DNA from: PALSA-278 sp963760285
Lineage (GTDB): Bacteria > Acidobacteriota > Terriglobia > Acidiferrales > UBA7541
Assembly (NCBI GenBank): GCA_963760285.1
Contig: CAVXCI010000003.1
Coordinates: 372,001 to 436,000 of the forward strand
Length of the DNA: 64,000 nucleotides
Reading direction: 5' to 3'
In this document: positions 43,533-52,104 of the stretch, piece after piece
Numbering within the stretch: the first letter of the stretch is position 1
How the letters are laid out: each line of letters opens with the position of its first letter
Notes under the pieces: generated by a model
Databases searched by the model: none
Told to the model about the DNA's origin: nothing
Seen by the model: only the letters and a program-made list of their open reading frames with translations
Translations under genes and position numbers: made by a program

Positions 43533-44030
43533 TCAATCTTCCTCTGCAACTTGCATTATGGAATAGATGAGCGCCTCCGGCCGCGGCGGGCATCCCGGCA
43601 CGTAAACGTCCACGGGAATCACCTGCCCCACACTCTGCACGACCGCGTAATTATTGAAAACCCCGCCAGAAGTGGCGCACGCGCCCATGGAAATCACCCA
43701 CTTCGGCTCGGGCATCTGCTCGTAAAGCTGCTTGATAATCGGCGCCATTTTCTGAGAAACGCGTCCGGCGATGATCATCAGGTCGGATTGCCGCGGGGAC
43801 CCGCGAAACACTTCGGCGCCGAAGCGAGCTATGTCGAAGCGTGAAGCGGCCATGGACATCATCTCAATCGCGCAACACGCCAAGCCAAAGGACATCGGCC
43901 AGATGGAACTCCGCCGTGCCCAGTTCACCAGCTTGTCAAGCTGTCCAAAGAGCACGCCCTGGTCCCGCAGGAATTCGCCCTGCTCGCCGGGCCGCTGTAG
44001 TGTTACGGAGCTGCTCAGTTCAATGGCCAT
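43533..44030 (-). CDS. nuoB: NADH-quinone oxidoreductase subunit B, isolated gene
   Basis: 165 residues from the ATG at 44028-44030 (MAIELSSSV). The N2 [4Fe-4S] ligands are conserved: FGLACCAIEMMSMAASRFD with tandem cysteines, SMGACATSGGVF and VPGCPPRPEALIY. It carries the last cluster of complex I, next to the quinone site. Normally nuoA precedes and nuoC follows; here a terminator follows directly and upstream is a different divergent gene, so the gene is an orphan. A weak ribosome binding site and the terminator mark it as a single-gene unit. Confidence 0.92.
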   Translation of the reverse strand: MAIELSSSVTLQRPGEQGEFLRDQGVLFGQLDKLVNWARRSSIWPMSFGLACCAIEMMSMAASRFDIARFGAEVFRGSPRQSDLMIIAGRVSQKMAPIIKQLYEQMPEPKWVISMGACATSGGVFNNYAVVQSVGQVIPVDVYVPGCPPRPEALIYSIMQVAEED

Positions 44031-44179
44031 GTTTTCGGATACCTGATTCCTTCGCCACCATCTTCCCACTGCGGCATCGGATTGGCAACCCGAGCCGGGA
44101 AAACCAGCATCGGGACTCCGATTCTCGCGCCAAATATACTGCGGGTAATGTCTTGTAATATGTGATACTCTGGTTGTGT

Positions 44180-44194
44180 TGTAATCGTATTACA
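44180..44194. promoter_or_regulatory. palindromic operator-like site TGTAAT-CGT-ATTACA
   Basis: Perfect 6-bp arms around a 3-base centre, 30 bases upstream of the small-protein start at 44225. A related TTGTAATATGTGATAC lies 25-30 bases further upstream. It fits a dimeric repressor or activator site, possibly controlling the small gene and the divergent nuoB. Confidence 0.4.
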
Positions 44195-44224
44195 CCTCAT
44201 AGACATTAATCAATGGAGCGTATT

Positions 44225-44467
44225 ATGAATAACACAGGACTAACAGACACACTCAACAAACTTAAGGAACAGCGTCATCGCGCGGCGAGCGAGGTCGCAG
44301 GTCTGGATAAGGCGATTGCCGCTCTCCAGGGCTTGACTGGATCCAACGGTTCCTTCAGATGGGCCGGGGTAAAGCGGGTTCTGTCCGTCGCCGCTCGCAG
44401 GAAGATATCCATGGCCCAAAAAGCCCGCTGGGCCAAGTACCGGCAGCAAAAGACTTCGAAGTCCTAA
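44225..44467 (+). CDS. small basic coiled-coil protein with KISMAQKARWAKYR tail
   Basis: 80 residues from the ATG at 44225, preferred over 44213 because GGAGCG lies 7 bases upstream. The N-terminal half is a heptad-rich helix (LTDTLNKLKEQRHRAASEVA). The C-terminal part ends with a basic motif RRKISMAQKARWAKYRQQ. Similar basic tails (AAQ-RARWAK) are found in many short soil-bacterial proteins of unknown role and look suited to nucleic acid binding. A palindromic site lies just upstream. DNA binding is a guess. Confidence 0.6.
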   Translation: MNNTGLTDTLNKLKEQRHRAASEVAGLDKAIAALQGLTGSNGSFRWAGVKRVLSVAARRKISMAQKARWAKYRQQKTSKS

Positions 44468-44733
44468 GCCAGAAGGGCGCGGCACCGGCGCGCTCCTGGA
44501 CGGACTGGTTCTCTATATTCTTCTTGTAAGCAGATCGGCAGATATTCCCGGCCGCCGAACCGCCTCATATTTGTGTCCCCGCTCGCCGCCGGATAGCTGC
44601 CCGTGAATCACCCCGTATAGAGCCCCTTGAGCAATGCAACTTGCACTCCCCCACCACTGGCGCGAGAATGTAGGGTCAGAGGCGCGGGGCGAATCATCGG
44701 CGAATCCCCCCCGGGCTGCCTCGGATTTCGAAC

Positions 44734-45558
44734 ATGGACATCTTCGAGGAAATCGTTCGCTTACGCCGCGCGGGAGAGCGAGGAGCTCTGGCCACCATTG
44801 TGTATGTGAATGGGTCCATCCCCAGCTTTGAAAGCTCGCGCATGCTGGTCCGCGAGGATGGCACCATGGTGGGCACCATCGGCGGCGGGTGCGTGGAAGC
44901 GGAAGTGTGGGCCGCGGCCAAAGACGTGATCCGCAACGAGCAATCCCGCAAGATGACCTTCAACCTCAATCAGGAAGCCGGCTACGATGCCGGGCTAATT
45001 TGCGGCGGCACGCTGGAAATTTTCGTAGAGCCCATCGTGCCCCAGCCGCGGTTGTACTTATTCGGAGGCGGGCACGTTTCGCTGGCCCTCGCCCGTATGG
45101 CGTATCAGGCTGGATTTGCCGTAAGTGTGGCGGACGACCGCGAAGCCTTCTCCAATGCCAGCCGCTTTCCCATGGCGCTGGAGACCTTCACCAGCTACGA
45201 GGATGCCTTTGAGCGCATTCATCCCGGGCCTGCCAGCTACATTGTAATCGTCACGCGCGGCCACAAGGACGACATGCGCGTTCTCGAATGGGCGGTCGGC
45301 ACGCCAGCGCGTTACGTCGGCATGATCGGCAGCCGCCGCAAGGTGATTGAAGTTTACAAGGCGCTGGAAAAGCAGGGCGTGCCGATGGACAAATTCGAAT
45401 CAGTCCATGCGCCCGTGGGGTTGGAAATCGGAGCGCTGACGCCGGAAGAAATTGCCGTCAGCATCATCGCCGAATTGATTGCCGTGCGCCGCAACGCCAC
45501 TGGCCTGCCGCACAAAACTGTACGCCTGCGTGAACTTTCCCCGCTCGCCCGCGAGTAG
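44734..45558 (+). CDS. xdhC: XdhC/CoxI-family molybdenum cofactor maturation protein
   Basis: 274 residues. N-terminal XdhC/CoxI domain with IVYVNGSIPSFESSRMLVRE and GTIGGGCVEAEVWAAA; the C-terminal Rossmann-like XdhC domain has LYLFGGGHVSLALARMAYQA and AVSVADDREAF, ending with GMIGSRRKV. Members bind molybdopterin, protect it and pass it with its sulfur to xanthine dehydrogenase-type enzymes. The Cys of GGGCVE is conserved. It is 8 bases before mocA, clearly one operon. No xanthine dehydrogenase or CO dehydrogenase gene is in the window. Confidence 0.88.
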   Translation: MDIFEEIVRLRRAGERGALATIVYVNGSIPSFESSRMLVREDGTMVGTIGGGCVEAEVWAAAKDVIRNEQSRKMTFNLNQEAGYDAGLICGGTLEIFVEPIVPQPRLYLFGGGHVSLALARMAYQAGFAVSVADDREAFSNASRFPMALETFTSYEDAFERIHPGPASYIVIVTRGHKDDMRVLEWAVGTPARYVGMIGSRRKVIEVYKALEKQGVPMDKFESVHAPVGLEIGALTPEEIAVSIIAELIAVRRNATGLPHKTVRLRELSPLARE

Positions 45559-45566
45559 ACCCCGCC

Positions 45567-46154
45567 ATGCTCGCCGCCATAATTCTTGCTGGCGGTGAAT
45601 CCCGGCGCATGGGCCAGCCCAAAGCTCTGCTGGAATTCCGCGGCCGCGCGCTTCTGCGGCATTTATTGGATGTGACCATACACCCTCGCATCGGCTGCCA
45701 ACGCGTGGTCCTGGGCGCGAACGTGGAGGAAATTCTCGCTCGCGTCCCGCTGCCCCGCGATTCCGTGGTGGTGAATTCCAACTGGCGTGATGGCCAGTTG
45801 TCTTCGTTGCAGGCAGGTCTGCGCGCTCTGCCCCCGAACACGGAAGGAATATTGCTTTGCCCGGTGGATCATGCATTGGTGTCCGTGGACTTGATTGCGG
45901 CGCTAATCGCCGCCTTCGATTCCTCGAAAAAAGATATCGCCATTCCTGTTTTCCAGCGCCGCCCCGGGCATCCGGTGATTTTCCGCAACACGCTGTATGG
46001 CGAACTTCTTTCCGCTCCAGCAGAAGTAGGCGCGCGCGCCGTGGTCCACGCACATCAGAACGGCATTTGCGAAGTTCCCACGGAAGAGGAGGGTGCGATC
46101 CTTAATTTGAATGATCCAGAAACTTTCCGGAAGGCTGTCGAACGGATTCGCTGA
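45567..46154 (+). CDS. mocA: molybdenum cofactor nucleotidyltransferase (MocA/MobA-like)
   Basis: 195 residues. The nucleotidyltransferase signature LAGGESRRMGQPKALLEFRG at the N-terminus, then LLCPVDHALVSVDLIAALI with the metal-binding Asp and FQRRPGHPVIFRNTLY near the active site, typical of CTP:molybdopterin cytidylyltransferases. It would make MCD cofactor for xanthine dehydrogenase-family enzymes, in line with xdhC just upstream. MobA (GTP) is the alternative, but the PGHPVIF text and the neighbour favour MocA. Confidence 0.85.
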   Translation: MLAAIILAGGESRRMGQPKALLEFRGRALLRHLLDVTIHPRIGCQRVVLGANVEEILARVPLPRDSVVVNSNWRDGQLSSLQAGLRALPPNTEGILLCPVDHALVSVDLIAALIAAFDSSKKDIAIPVFQRRPGHPVIFRNTLYGELLSAPAEVGARAVVHAHQNGICEVPTEEEGAILNLNDPETFRKAVERIR

Positions 46155-46190
46155 AAGCATGACCCCCGGAGAAACACCGCGCAGGATGAT

Positions 46191-46553
46191 CTAGCTGTTC
46201 GCCAACCGCGCCAGCAGCGCCTGCAACGCTTCGGCGGCCAGCTGGCTGCCGTGCATGGTCGCCGGAGGCAGCCCACCAAGCGCCGCGGAGATTGTTTCGC
46301 TGGTAATTCCGCGGACATCTTGCACTGTGTTCCCGCAAATCATCTCGGTCAGCATGGAACTGGAGGCGATGGCCGTTACACAGCCGCGCGTTTTGAATCG
46401 CGCGTCCACGATGCGCCCCGCTTCGACGCGCGCCGCCAGGCGCAGGATATCGCCGCAGACCGGGTTGGTTACTTCCACGACGGCGCTTGCGCCGGGCAGA
46501 TCTCCGGCGTTGCGCGGATTCTGAAAATGATCCAGCACGGCCTCGCTGAACAT
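46191..46553 (-). CDS. NifU/IscU-like Fe-S scaffold lacking the third cysteine
   Basis: 120 residues from the ATG at 46551-46553, which begins the family text MFSEAVLDHFQNPRNAGDL. Two of the three cluster cysteines are present: NPVCGDILRL and TRGCVTAIASSSMLTEM. The third, normally in a K-x-H-C-S motif, is replaced by glycine in ATMHGSQLAAEAL, keeping the neighbouring histidine. IscU/SufU use all three to build a cluster, so this protein may hold a labile cluster, use the His, or work with a partner. A TATAAT lies just upstream and there is no ribosome binding site, hinting at a leaderless mRNA. SufU-type proteins also vary here. Confidence 0.78.
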   Translation of the reverse strand: MFSEAVLDHFQNPRNAGDLPGASAVVEVTNPVCGDILRLAARVEAGRIVDARFKTRGCVTAIASSSMLTEMICGNTVQDVRGITSETISAALGGLPPATMHGSQLAAEALQALLARLANS

Positions 46554-46559
46554 TTGCCA

Positions 46560-46565
46560 ATTATA
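46560..46565 (-). promoter_or_regulatory. -10 element TATAAT directly before the NifU-like start
   Basis: On the minus strand TATAAT is followed by TGGCAA and then the ATG, so transcription would begin at or within a base or two of the start codon. No clear -35 is visible in the GC-rich upstream sequence. Confidence 0.45.
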
Positions 46566-46637
46566 CGCGGCCGCGACATGCCGTGCGGGATTCCGCGCGC
46601 GATTCCGCGAAAAGACTTGTCTTTGGGGAAAGTCCAA

Positions 46638-49600
46638 TTATTTCTTCTGATTCCGTCTGGGCTGTGGCGGCTGGCCCGGAAGAAGTCCATAAACGTCCAG
46701 CGCCTCCTCCGTTCCAAAGTAAACCTTGCCGTTGGCGATCGTGGGCACGGTGAACTTGACGGCGTCTTCCGCCCGGTCGCGGTTGTTGGCCGCCTGTGAG
46801 CTGTTGTAGAGCTCGTTCGCCAGGTTCGTCGCATCGTAGGCGTGCAAGACCGATGGGGACGGCTGCTGGCCCTGGGCGCCGAACCCACTGTTATCCAGCA
46901 TCCACAGAATCGCGTTGGGGTCAGTGGCAGAAATGGCGGAAATGGATCCCGTGGTTCCCGGGAAGCCAATCTGCGTGGGAGACTGCGACGTCCACGTGGA
47001 CGGCAGCAATCCATTGCTCATCTGGAAGGCTTTCACATAATCGCCCTCGCCACAGAAATAGACACTTTCGTTCCAGTAGGTGGGCGTGCTGAAATTCAAG
47101 GGAAGAAGTCCCGGCAGCTCCTGAACAATCTGGGTGTCGCCATTGGGATTGTATTGTCCCAGATTGTCGCGGTCCAAAACGTAAATGGTTCCCTGTTTTC
47201 CGGCGCCCACGATAAGGTGGGGATAATTCCCAGGCTGGTCCGGCAACTGCAGTGGCGCGAACATGGAAAGGTCGAGATTCTTACTTTCCAGCGTGGCTTG
47301 ATTGTAGGGCGTAAAGTAATCCAGCAATTGCAGTGACCCGCCGCTCAGCGCGAATTTCAGCACGGAATCGCCGTAATCCAGACCGGACAAGTTGCCGTCG
47401 AAAGTGCCATTCGCCGTGGGAACGTAGCCGTAACCATTTTCGTCGAAAGTCATCCCGCCGCCGGTCATCCAGATGCCGCCGCCGGAACCATTGGCCGTGG
47501 TGCAATAGGCCGCCAGTTGCGTGAACTGGAATTCGTCATAGGCAAAGACCCAGCCGTGGAATGGCTCCACGTCACAATCGGAGCCGAATGCGAAATAAAG
47601 AACTCCGTTCACCAACTCCAAGGCGGTGCGCGATTTTTGCATTTGTGGGTTAAAGGACACCATGCCGTCCTGCGAACCTGCTCCGGTTCCGGGCACCGTC
47701 GCCGCTATCACCACCGGGCTCCCCGCCTGCTCTTGTCCCGTCGTCATGCTGAGCGCGTGCAGACGGTGAACGTAGGATGACTCGACACCAGCAGGCCCTT
47801 CTAATGTTGCAGCTATCAAAAACAGCGTATTGTTGGCCAAGTCGAGCACTGGCGTTCCCGTGATTCCCACCTGCGGAACAATTTCAGTGCAGCCGCCGTC
47901 GCCCAGCACTGCATCCGGGATTGGCGTTCCTCCATTGGTAAGCAGACTCACCTGCCACAGCACTTCGCACGAAGGATTGTCGGCGTCGAAAGCGTATACG
48001 CTGTCATTTTCCGTGGTGACGAACACCACGTTATGCACGGCGCCGGCGATGTTGAAATTGGCGACATAGAGTGGCTGTCCATAAAGGAAGCCGTCAACGG
48101 GGCAGGCGAACAATTTCCCGAAGGCGGCGGAAGTAACATTCTGGGCGGTCAGCGCCGGCTCGTCCAGATTTTGCCCCGTTGATTGCTGATCGTTGCGGTA
48201 GTTGAACATGCCCGCGTAGTCGGTCACCCACAGATTGGCGACGCCGCTGTAGGTGGGATCCGCTCCACTTGTAGCCGTGATCACGTGCGTGCCGGCCACC
48301 GAAGGAGGAGTGTAAAGGCCTGAGGATGAGATTGTTCCTACCGTGGAATTGCCGCCCGGGTTGCCGTCAACCGACCAGGTGACATTCTGGTTCGTGGTGC
48401 CCTGCACATAAGCTTGATACTGCTGCGGCTCGGTAAGCGTCAGGCTGACTTGCTGTGGAATGACGGTAACCGTCAGCGCTGCGCCGGTCTGGACTCCCAG
48501 CTGCGCCGTGCCGCTGACGGATCCAGACATGGCCTGCACCGTCGCGCTGCCCACGCCTTCGCCCGTCGCAAGTCCCGCGCTGTTCGGAGCATTCCCCAGG
48601 TTGGCGATATCCGTGTCCAGCGAGCTCCAGATCGCTGTTTGCGTCACGTCGGACTGGGAATTATCCGAATACGTCCCCGTGGCGGTGAACTGCTGCGTGC
48701 TGCCCAGCGCTATTGTCGCGCTGGGTGGATTCACGGCGATGGAAACCAGAGTCGCCTGCGTTACCAACAGCGAACTCGTCCCCGCAATACTCCCCGAGGA
48801 GGCAGTGATCGTTGCGGTTCCCTGGGCTACGCCGGTAGCCAGACCTCCGCTCACAATCGTCGCGACAGTTTGGTTCGAAGAACTCCAGGACGCGACGCTG
48901 CTCAAATCCTGCTGCGAATTGTCCGTGAACGTTCCTATCGCGCTGTACTGCTGGGTTTGTCCCGTTCCCACCTGCGCGCCGCCGGGGAACACAGCAATGG
49001 AAACCAGTTGCGGCGGACCCACGGTGAGCGAGGCTGTTCCGGTCACGCTATTGAATACCGCCGAAATTGTGGCGCCGCCCTGTCCCACACCGGCGGCCAG
49101 TCCGCCCGTCCCAACAGTGGACACCATATTGTTGGAGGAAATCCACATCGCCGCGGAGGTCAGGTCGTGTTGGGAACCATCCGTGAATGTACCCATGGCC
49201 GTGAATTGCTGCGTTAACCCCTTCGCGATGCTTGCCGAGGATGGCGAAACAGCGATGGAGATCAGCGCTGGCGGATTCACCTTCAGCGCGGAACTCCCGG
49301 ATATCGTGTTATACGTCGCTGTAATGTTGGTGCTGCCCTGCCCCACGCCGGTGGCCAGCCCGCCTTGCGTAATGGTTGCCACAATCTTGCTGGAAGAACT
49401 CCACGTCACCTGGTTTGTAGCGTTCACTTGTGACCCATCCGTGAAGATAGCTGTCGCGGTGAATTGCTGGGTCAGTCCTACAGGTATGCTCGCCGGATTC
49501 GGCGTCACCACGATGGAAACAAGTTTTGCCGGGCCCACGGTGAGCGTGGCGGTTCCCGTAATGCTTTGGTAAGACGCCGAAATCGTCGCCGCGCCCTGGG

Positions 49601-50480
49601 CCAATCCGGAAGCCAGTCCGCTGGCGTTTACCGTAGCGATGGTCTGGTCAGAGGAACTCCACGCGGCCACGGTCGTCAGATTCTGCCGGGAATTGTCCGT
49701 GTAGGTGCCCGTGGCTTTGAATTGCTGGGTCAGGCCCTTGGCAATCTTCGGCGCCGCAGGCGTCACAGCGATGGATACAAGTTGCGCCGGGCCGACGGTC
49801 AGTGCCGCGGTGCCCTGTATCGTCCCCGCATAGGCGGTGATGGTGGCGCTGCCCGCGCTTACGCTGGTTGCCAGGCCGCGCAAAACGGTGGCCACCAGTG
49901 TGTTCGAGGAACTCCAACCCACTCCGGTGGTCACATTTTCCGTTGTGCCGTTCGTGTAGGTAGCCGTGGCGATGAACTGCTGCGTCAGACCCAGCGCGAC
50001 CGATGCCGTGGCGGGCGACACACTGAGCGAAACAATCACCGGCGGCGTTACCGCCGTCACCGCCGTCGCATGAATGTTTCCCAGACTCCCCGTGATGTTG
50101 GCCTTTCCCTGGTTTACAGCTTTGCCCAGTCCCCCTCTGGCGATGCTCATCACCGCGGCGTTCGACGAGCGCCAGGTCACTTCCTGGGTCAAATCGCGCG
50201 TGGAATTGTCGGAGTACTTTCCCGTAGCGGTGAATTGCTGTGTCAATCCCTGTGGCAGACGGACCAAACTGGGAGAAATCGTCAGTGACACAAGCACGGG
50301 AGAGGAGGCCACGTTCGTTTGACCCGAGGAACTTCCTGCCGCAAGGCTGTTCGCTCCCGAGGCCGCAAACACACTTAGCATAACGGCGACAGACACGGCC
50401 ACGCAGATGCACATCTTCAGTTTTGGAAACAAAGCCGCGCTACTCCCTGAGAAAGTCACCGGGATAATAGCAGACCCCAT
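46638..50480 (-). CDS. large exported BIG2-repeat protein with C-terminal beta-propeller-like region
   Basis: 1280 residues from the ATG at 50478-50480; the frame is open 23 codons further up. Signal-type segment (CICVAVSVAVMLSVFAASGA), then seven tandem BIG2 immunoglobulin-like domains of about 86 residues (about 60-660). Each has the GLTQQFTATGTYTDGS, VTWSSSN and GLATGVGQGSATITA blocks. An eighth, divergent Ig-like unit follows (about 660-750). The last 500 residues look like a PQQ/quinoprotein-type propeller (VVFVTTENDSVYAFDADNPS, GTPVLDLANNTLFLIAATL, IYVLDRDNLGQYNPNG, GKVYFGTEEALDVYGLLPG). The layout suggests a cell-surface stalk with a binding head. No cell-wall anchor is seen. Repeats are alike at DNA level too. 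Confidence 0.85.
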   Translation of the reverse strand: MGSAIIPVTFSGSSAALFPKLKMCICVAVSVAVMLSVFAASGANSLAAGSSSGQTNVASSPVLVSLTISPSLVRLPQGLTQQFTATGKYSDNSTRDLTQEVTWRSSNAAVMSIARGGLGKAVNQGKANITGSLGNIHATAVTAVTPPVIVSLSVSPATASVALGLTQQFIATATYTNGTTENVTTGVGWSSSNTLVATVLRGLATSVSAGSATITAYAGTIQGTAALTVGPAQLVSIAVTPAAPKIAKGLTQQFKATGTYTDNSRQNLTTVAAWSSSDQTIATVNASGLASGLAQGAATISASYQSITGTATLTVGPAKLVSIVVTPNPASIPVGLTQQFTATAIFTDGSQVNATNQVTWSSSSKIVATITQGGLATGVGQGSTNITATYNTISGSSALKVNPPALISIAVSPSSASIAKGLTQQFTAMGTFTDGSQHDLTSAAMWISSNNMVSTVGTGGLAAGVGQGGATISAVFNSVTGTASLTVGPPQLVSIAVFPGGAQVGTGQTQQYSAIGTFTDNSQQDLSSVASWSSSNQTVATIVSGGLATGVAQGTATITASSGSIAGTSSLLVTQATLVSIAVNPPSATIALGSTQQFTATGTYSDNSQSDVTQTAIWSSLDTDIANLGNAPNSAGLATGEGVGSATVQAMSGSVSGTAQLGVQTGAALTVTVIPQQVSLTLTEPQQYQAYVQGTTNQNVTWSVDGNPGGNSTVGTISSSGLYTPPSVAGTHVITATSGADPTYSGVANLWVTDYAGMFNYRNDQQSTGQNLDEPALTAQNVTSAAFGKLFACPVDGFLYGQPLYVANFNIAGAVHNVVFVTTENDSVYAFDADNPSCEVLWQVSLLTNGGTPIPDAVLGDGGCTEIVPQVGITGTPVLDLANNTLFLIAATLEGPAGVESSYVHRLHALSMTTGQEQAGSPVVIAATVPGTGAGSQDGMVSFNPQMQKSRTALELVNGVLYFAFGSDCDVEPFHGWVFAYDEFQFTQLAAYCTTANGSGGGIWMTGGGMTFDENGYGYVPTANGTFDGNLSGLDYGDSVLKFALSGGSLQLLDYFTPYNQATLESKNLDLSMFAPLQLPDQPGNYPHLIVGAGKQGTIYVLDRDNLGQYNPNGDTQIVQELPGLLPLNFSTPTYWNESVYFCGEGDYVKAFQMSNGLLPSTWTSQSPTQIGFPGTTGSISAISATDPNAILWMLDNSGFGAQGQQPSPSVLHAYDATNLANELYNSSQAANNRDRAEDAVKFTVPTIANGKVYFGTEEALDVYGLLPGQPPQPRRNQKK

Positions 50481-50658
50481 GCACTCTTGTATCCATACGA
50501 ATAGGCCATGACCGGAAATCGCCGGGCCTAGTACTGGGTTACTTCGCACCTCGCCATTAGCAACAGTACTATTTACTATTCATTGACTGGCGTCCTTCCC
50601 GTTGCAGGCCGGTGCGGTTACAATTGGCCCGTCAAATCACCATACGCGAGGCGGGAGA

Positions 50659-51468
50659 ATGCACGCTCGAATTGTCTCCCTCGCGCCCAACGCCACTTCA
50701 ATCCTGGTGGGATTGGGCGCGCGGAAAAATCTTGCCGGAGTCAGCCGCTGGTGCGCCGACGTGGCCTATGTGGGGCGCCTGCCGCGCCTCGGCGATTGCT
50801 GGGCCATGGACGTTGAACCACTCGCCAAATTGAGGCCCGATTTTGTAATTGGCTCGGTGCCATTTCGTCCCGAGGTTGTGGAGGAAATCCTAAAATTGCC
50901 GTCTACTTTCATCGCCCTTAATCCACGGACACTTGAAGACATTTTCCGCGATATCGAATTCCTTGGACGCATCGCGGATCGCGTGAAGCCTGCCGCCGGC
51001 CTGACCAGGTCCATGAAAGCGGCCTTTTCGGAAATCCGCGCGCGCTCCTCACGCTTCTCGGCGCGTCCGCGTGTTTACTGCGAGGCGTGGCCCAAGCCAC
51101 GCATCAGTTCGCCGCCGTGGGTGGCGGAACTCGTGGAAATCGCAGGGGGAAGGATGGCCGTTTCCGCCGGGACCACTGTCACCGATGATTCAGTTGCGCG
51201 GAGCGCGCCGGAAGTCATTGTTCTCGCGTGGACAGCCACCGGCGACCGCGCCAAACCGGAATCCGCTTTGGACAACCCTCACTGGCGGGATGTTCCCGCG
51301 GTTCGCAATGGGCGCGTGGTGGTGATTCGCGACGAGTGGCTCAACACTCCCGGTCCCCCGTTGATAAATGGAGTGCGGGCCCTCTTCGCCGCGCTGCACC
51401 CTTCCCCCAAATCCATTCGTACCAGGAAACAGTTGCGCAAAAAGAAATTCCACACCCGCTCCATTTAG
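50659..51468 (+). CDS. BtuF/TroA-like substrate-binding protein without signal peptide
   Basis: 269 residues from the ATG at 50659 (GAGGCGGGAGA upstream). MHARIVSLAPNATSILVGLG is the usual first block of the class III binding protein fold (vitamin B12/iron chelate type). RWCADVAYVGRLPRLGDCWA, LAKLRPDFVIG and PAVRNGRVVVIRDEWLNTPG follow. No signal peptide or lipobox is present, so it should be cytoplasmic, unlike true BtuF. Such cytosolic relatives are often called cobalamin-binding proteins; cobalamin binding is unproven. It is 17 bases upstream of the Nudix gene in the same direction. Confidence 0.75.
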   Translation: MHARIVSLAPNATSILVGLGARKNLAGVSRWCADVAYVGRLPRLGDCWAMDVEPLAKLRPDFVIGSVPFRPEVVEEILKLPSTFIALNPRTLEDIFRDIEFLGRIADRVKPAAGLTRSMKAAFSEIRARSSRFSARPRVYCEAWPKPRISSPPWVAELVEIAGGRMAVSAGTTVTDDSVARSAPEVIVLAWTATGDRAKPESALDNPHWRDVPAVRNGRVVVIRDEWLNTPGPPLINGVRALFAALHPSPKSIRTRKQLRKKKFHTRSI

Positions 51469-51485
51469 TGTTTCATTCTGGACGC

Positions 51486-51911
51486 ATGCTTACTGTCGTT
51501 GCTGGTTTAATCGAATCCAATGGACGCGTCCTGATTTGCCAGCGCCGCAAGGGGGGCGGCTTCGGACTGAAATGGGAATTTCCTGGTGGCAAAGTGAAAC
51601 CGGGAGAAGAATTGAAACCCGCGCTCGAGCGGGAGCTCCGCGAGGAATTGGGCGCCAATTGCAGCATTGGGCAGGAAATTTATCGGACACGGTTCCGCTA
51701 TCCCGAAATGCGCGGGGAAATCGAATTGGTTTTCTTTTTTGCCAGCGGGCCGCCCGACAGTTTTCAAAATCTCATCTTTGAACAAATCCGTTGGGCTGCA
51801 ATACCCACCCTCGCGGACGTTGATTTTCTTCCCGCAGACCGGGAGTTGATCGAAAAACTCGCCAGCGGCGAATTGCCGCTGCCTCCGATCGCCGCGGCCG
51901 GCAGCAGCTAG
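51486..51911 (+). CDS. MutT-type Nudix hydrolase
   Basis: 141 residues from the ATG at 51486; the open frame extends far upstream over the previous gene and is not used. The Nudix box is complete, in GGKVKPGEELKPALERE and LREELGA (GxxxxxExxxxxxxREUxEExGU). The N-terminal LTVVAGLIESNGRVLICQRR and FGLKWEFPGGK are typical of MutT/NUDT1-like 8-oxo-dGTP diphosphatases, which clean the nucleotide pool. Substrate is inferred from the close resemblance to MutT. Coupled to the BtuF-like gene upstream. Confidence 0.85.
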   Translation: MLTVVAGLIESNGRVLICQRRKGGGFGLKWEFPGGKVKPGEELKPALERELREELGANCSIGQEIYRTRFRYPEMRGEIELVFFFASGPPDSFQNLIFEQIRWAAIPTLADVDFLPADRELIEKLASGELPLPPIAAAGSS

Positions 51912-52051
51912 GCCCCTTGGCGGTGACATCACGCCTGAATTCTTTTGCTCTGACCCCCTTCTCATTACTCTGGCAGTGCGGTCCGCCGAAAAACAATTCG
52001 GCGTTTCCTGGAACCCGGTCCTGGCCTGCTTTCCTGTTCACTCCCGGAAAA

Positions 52052-52060
52052 TGTTATAAT
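52052..52060 (+). promoter_or_regulatory. extended -10 promoter TGTTATAAT for pdhA-pdhB
   Basis: TG-T-TATAAT at 52052-52060 is a perfect extended -10 element; the -35 region is poor, as allowed for this class. The predicted start near 52067 leaves a 5' leader of about 38 bases with an AGAGGAGACAGG ribosome binding site before the pdhA ATG. Confidence 0.6.
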
Positions 52061-52104
52061 TGGTGTTGAACACTTATTCCCCAAAGAAGATCAGAGGAGA
52101 CAGG

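Noticed and set aside
48414..50288. Plus-strand frames opposite the BIG2 repeats
   Set aside because: Antisense shadows with the same 86-codon periodicity as the BIG2 domains.
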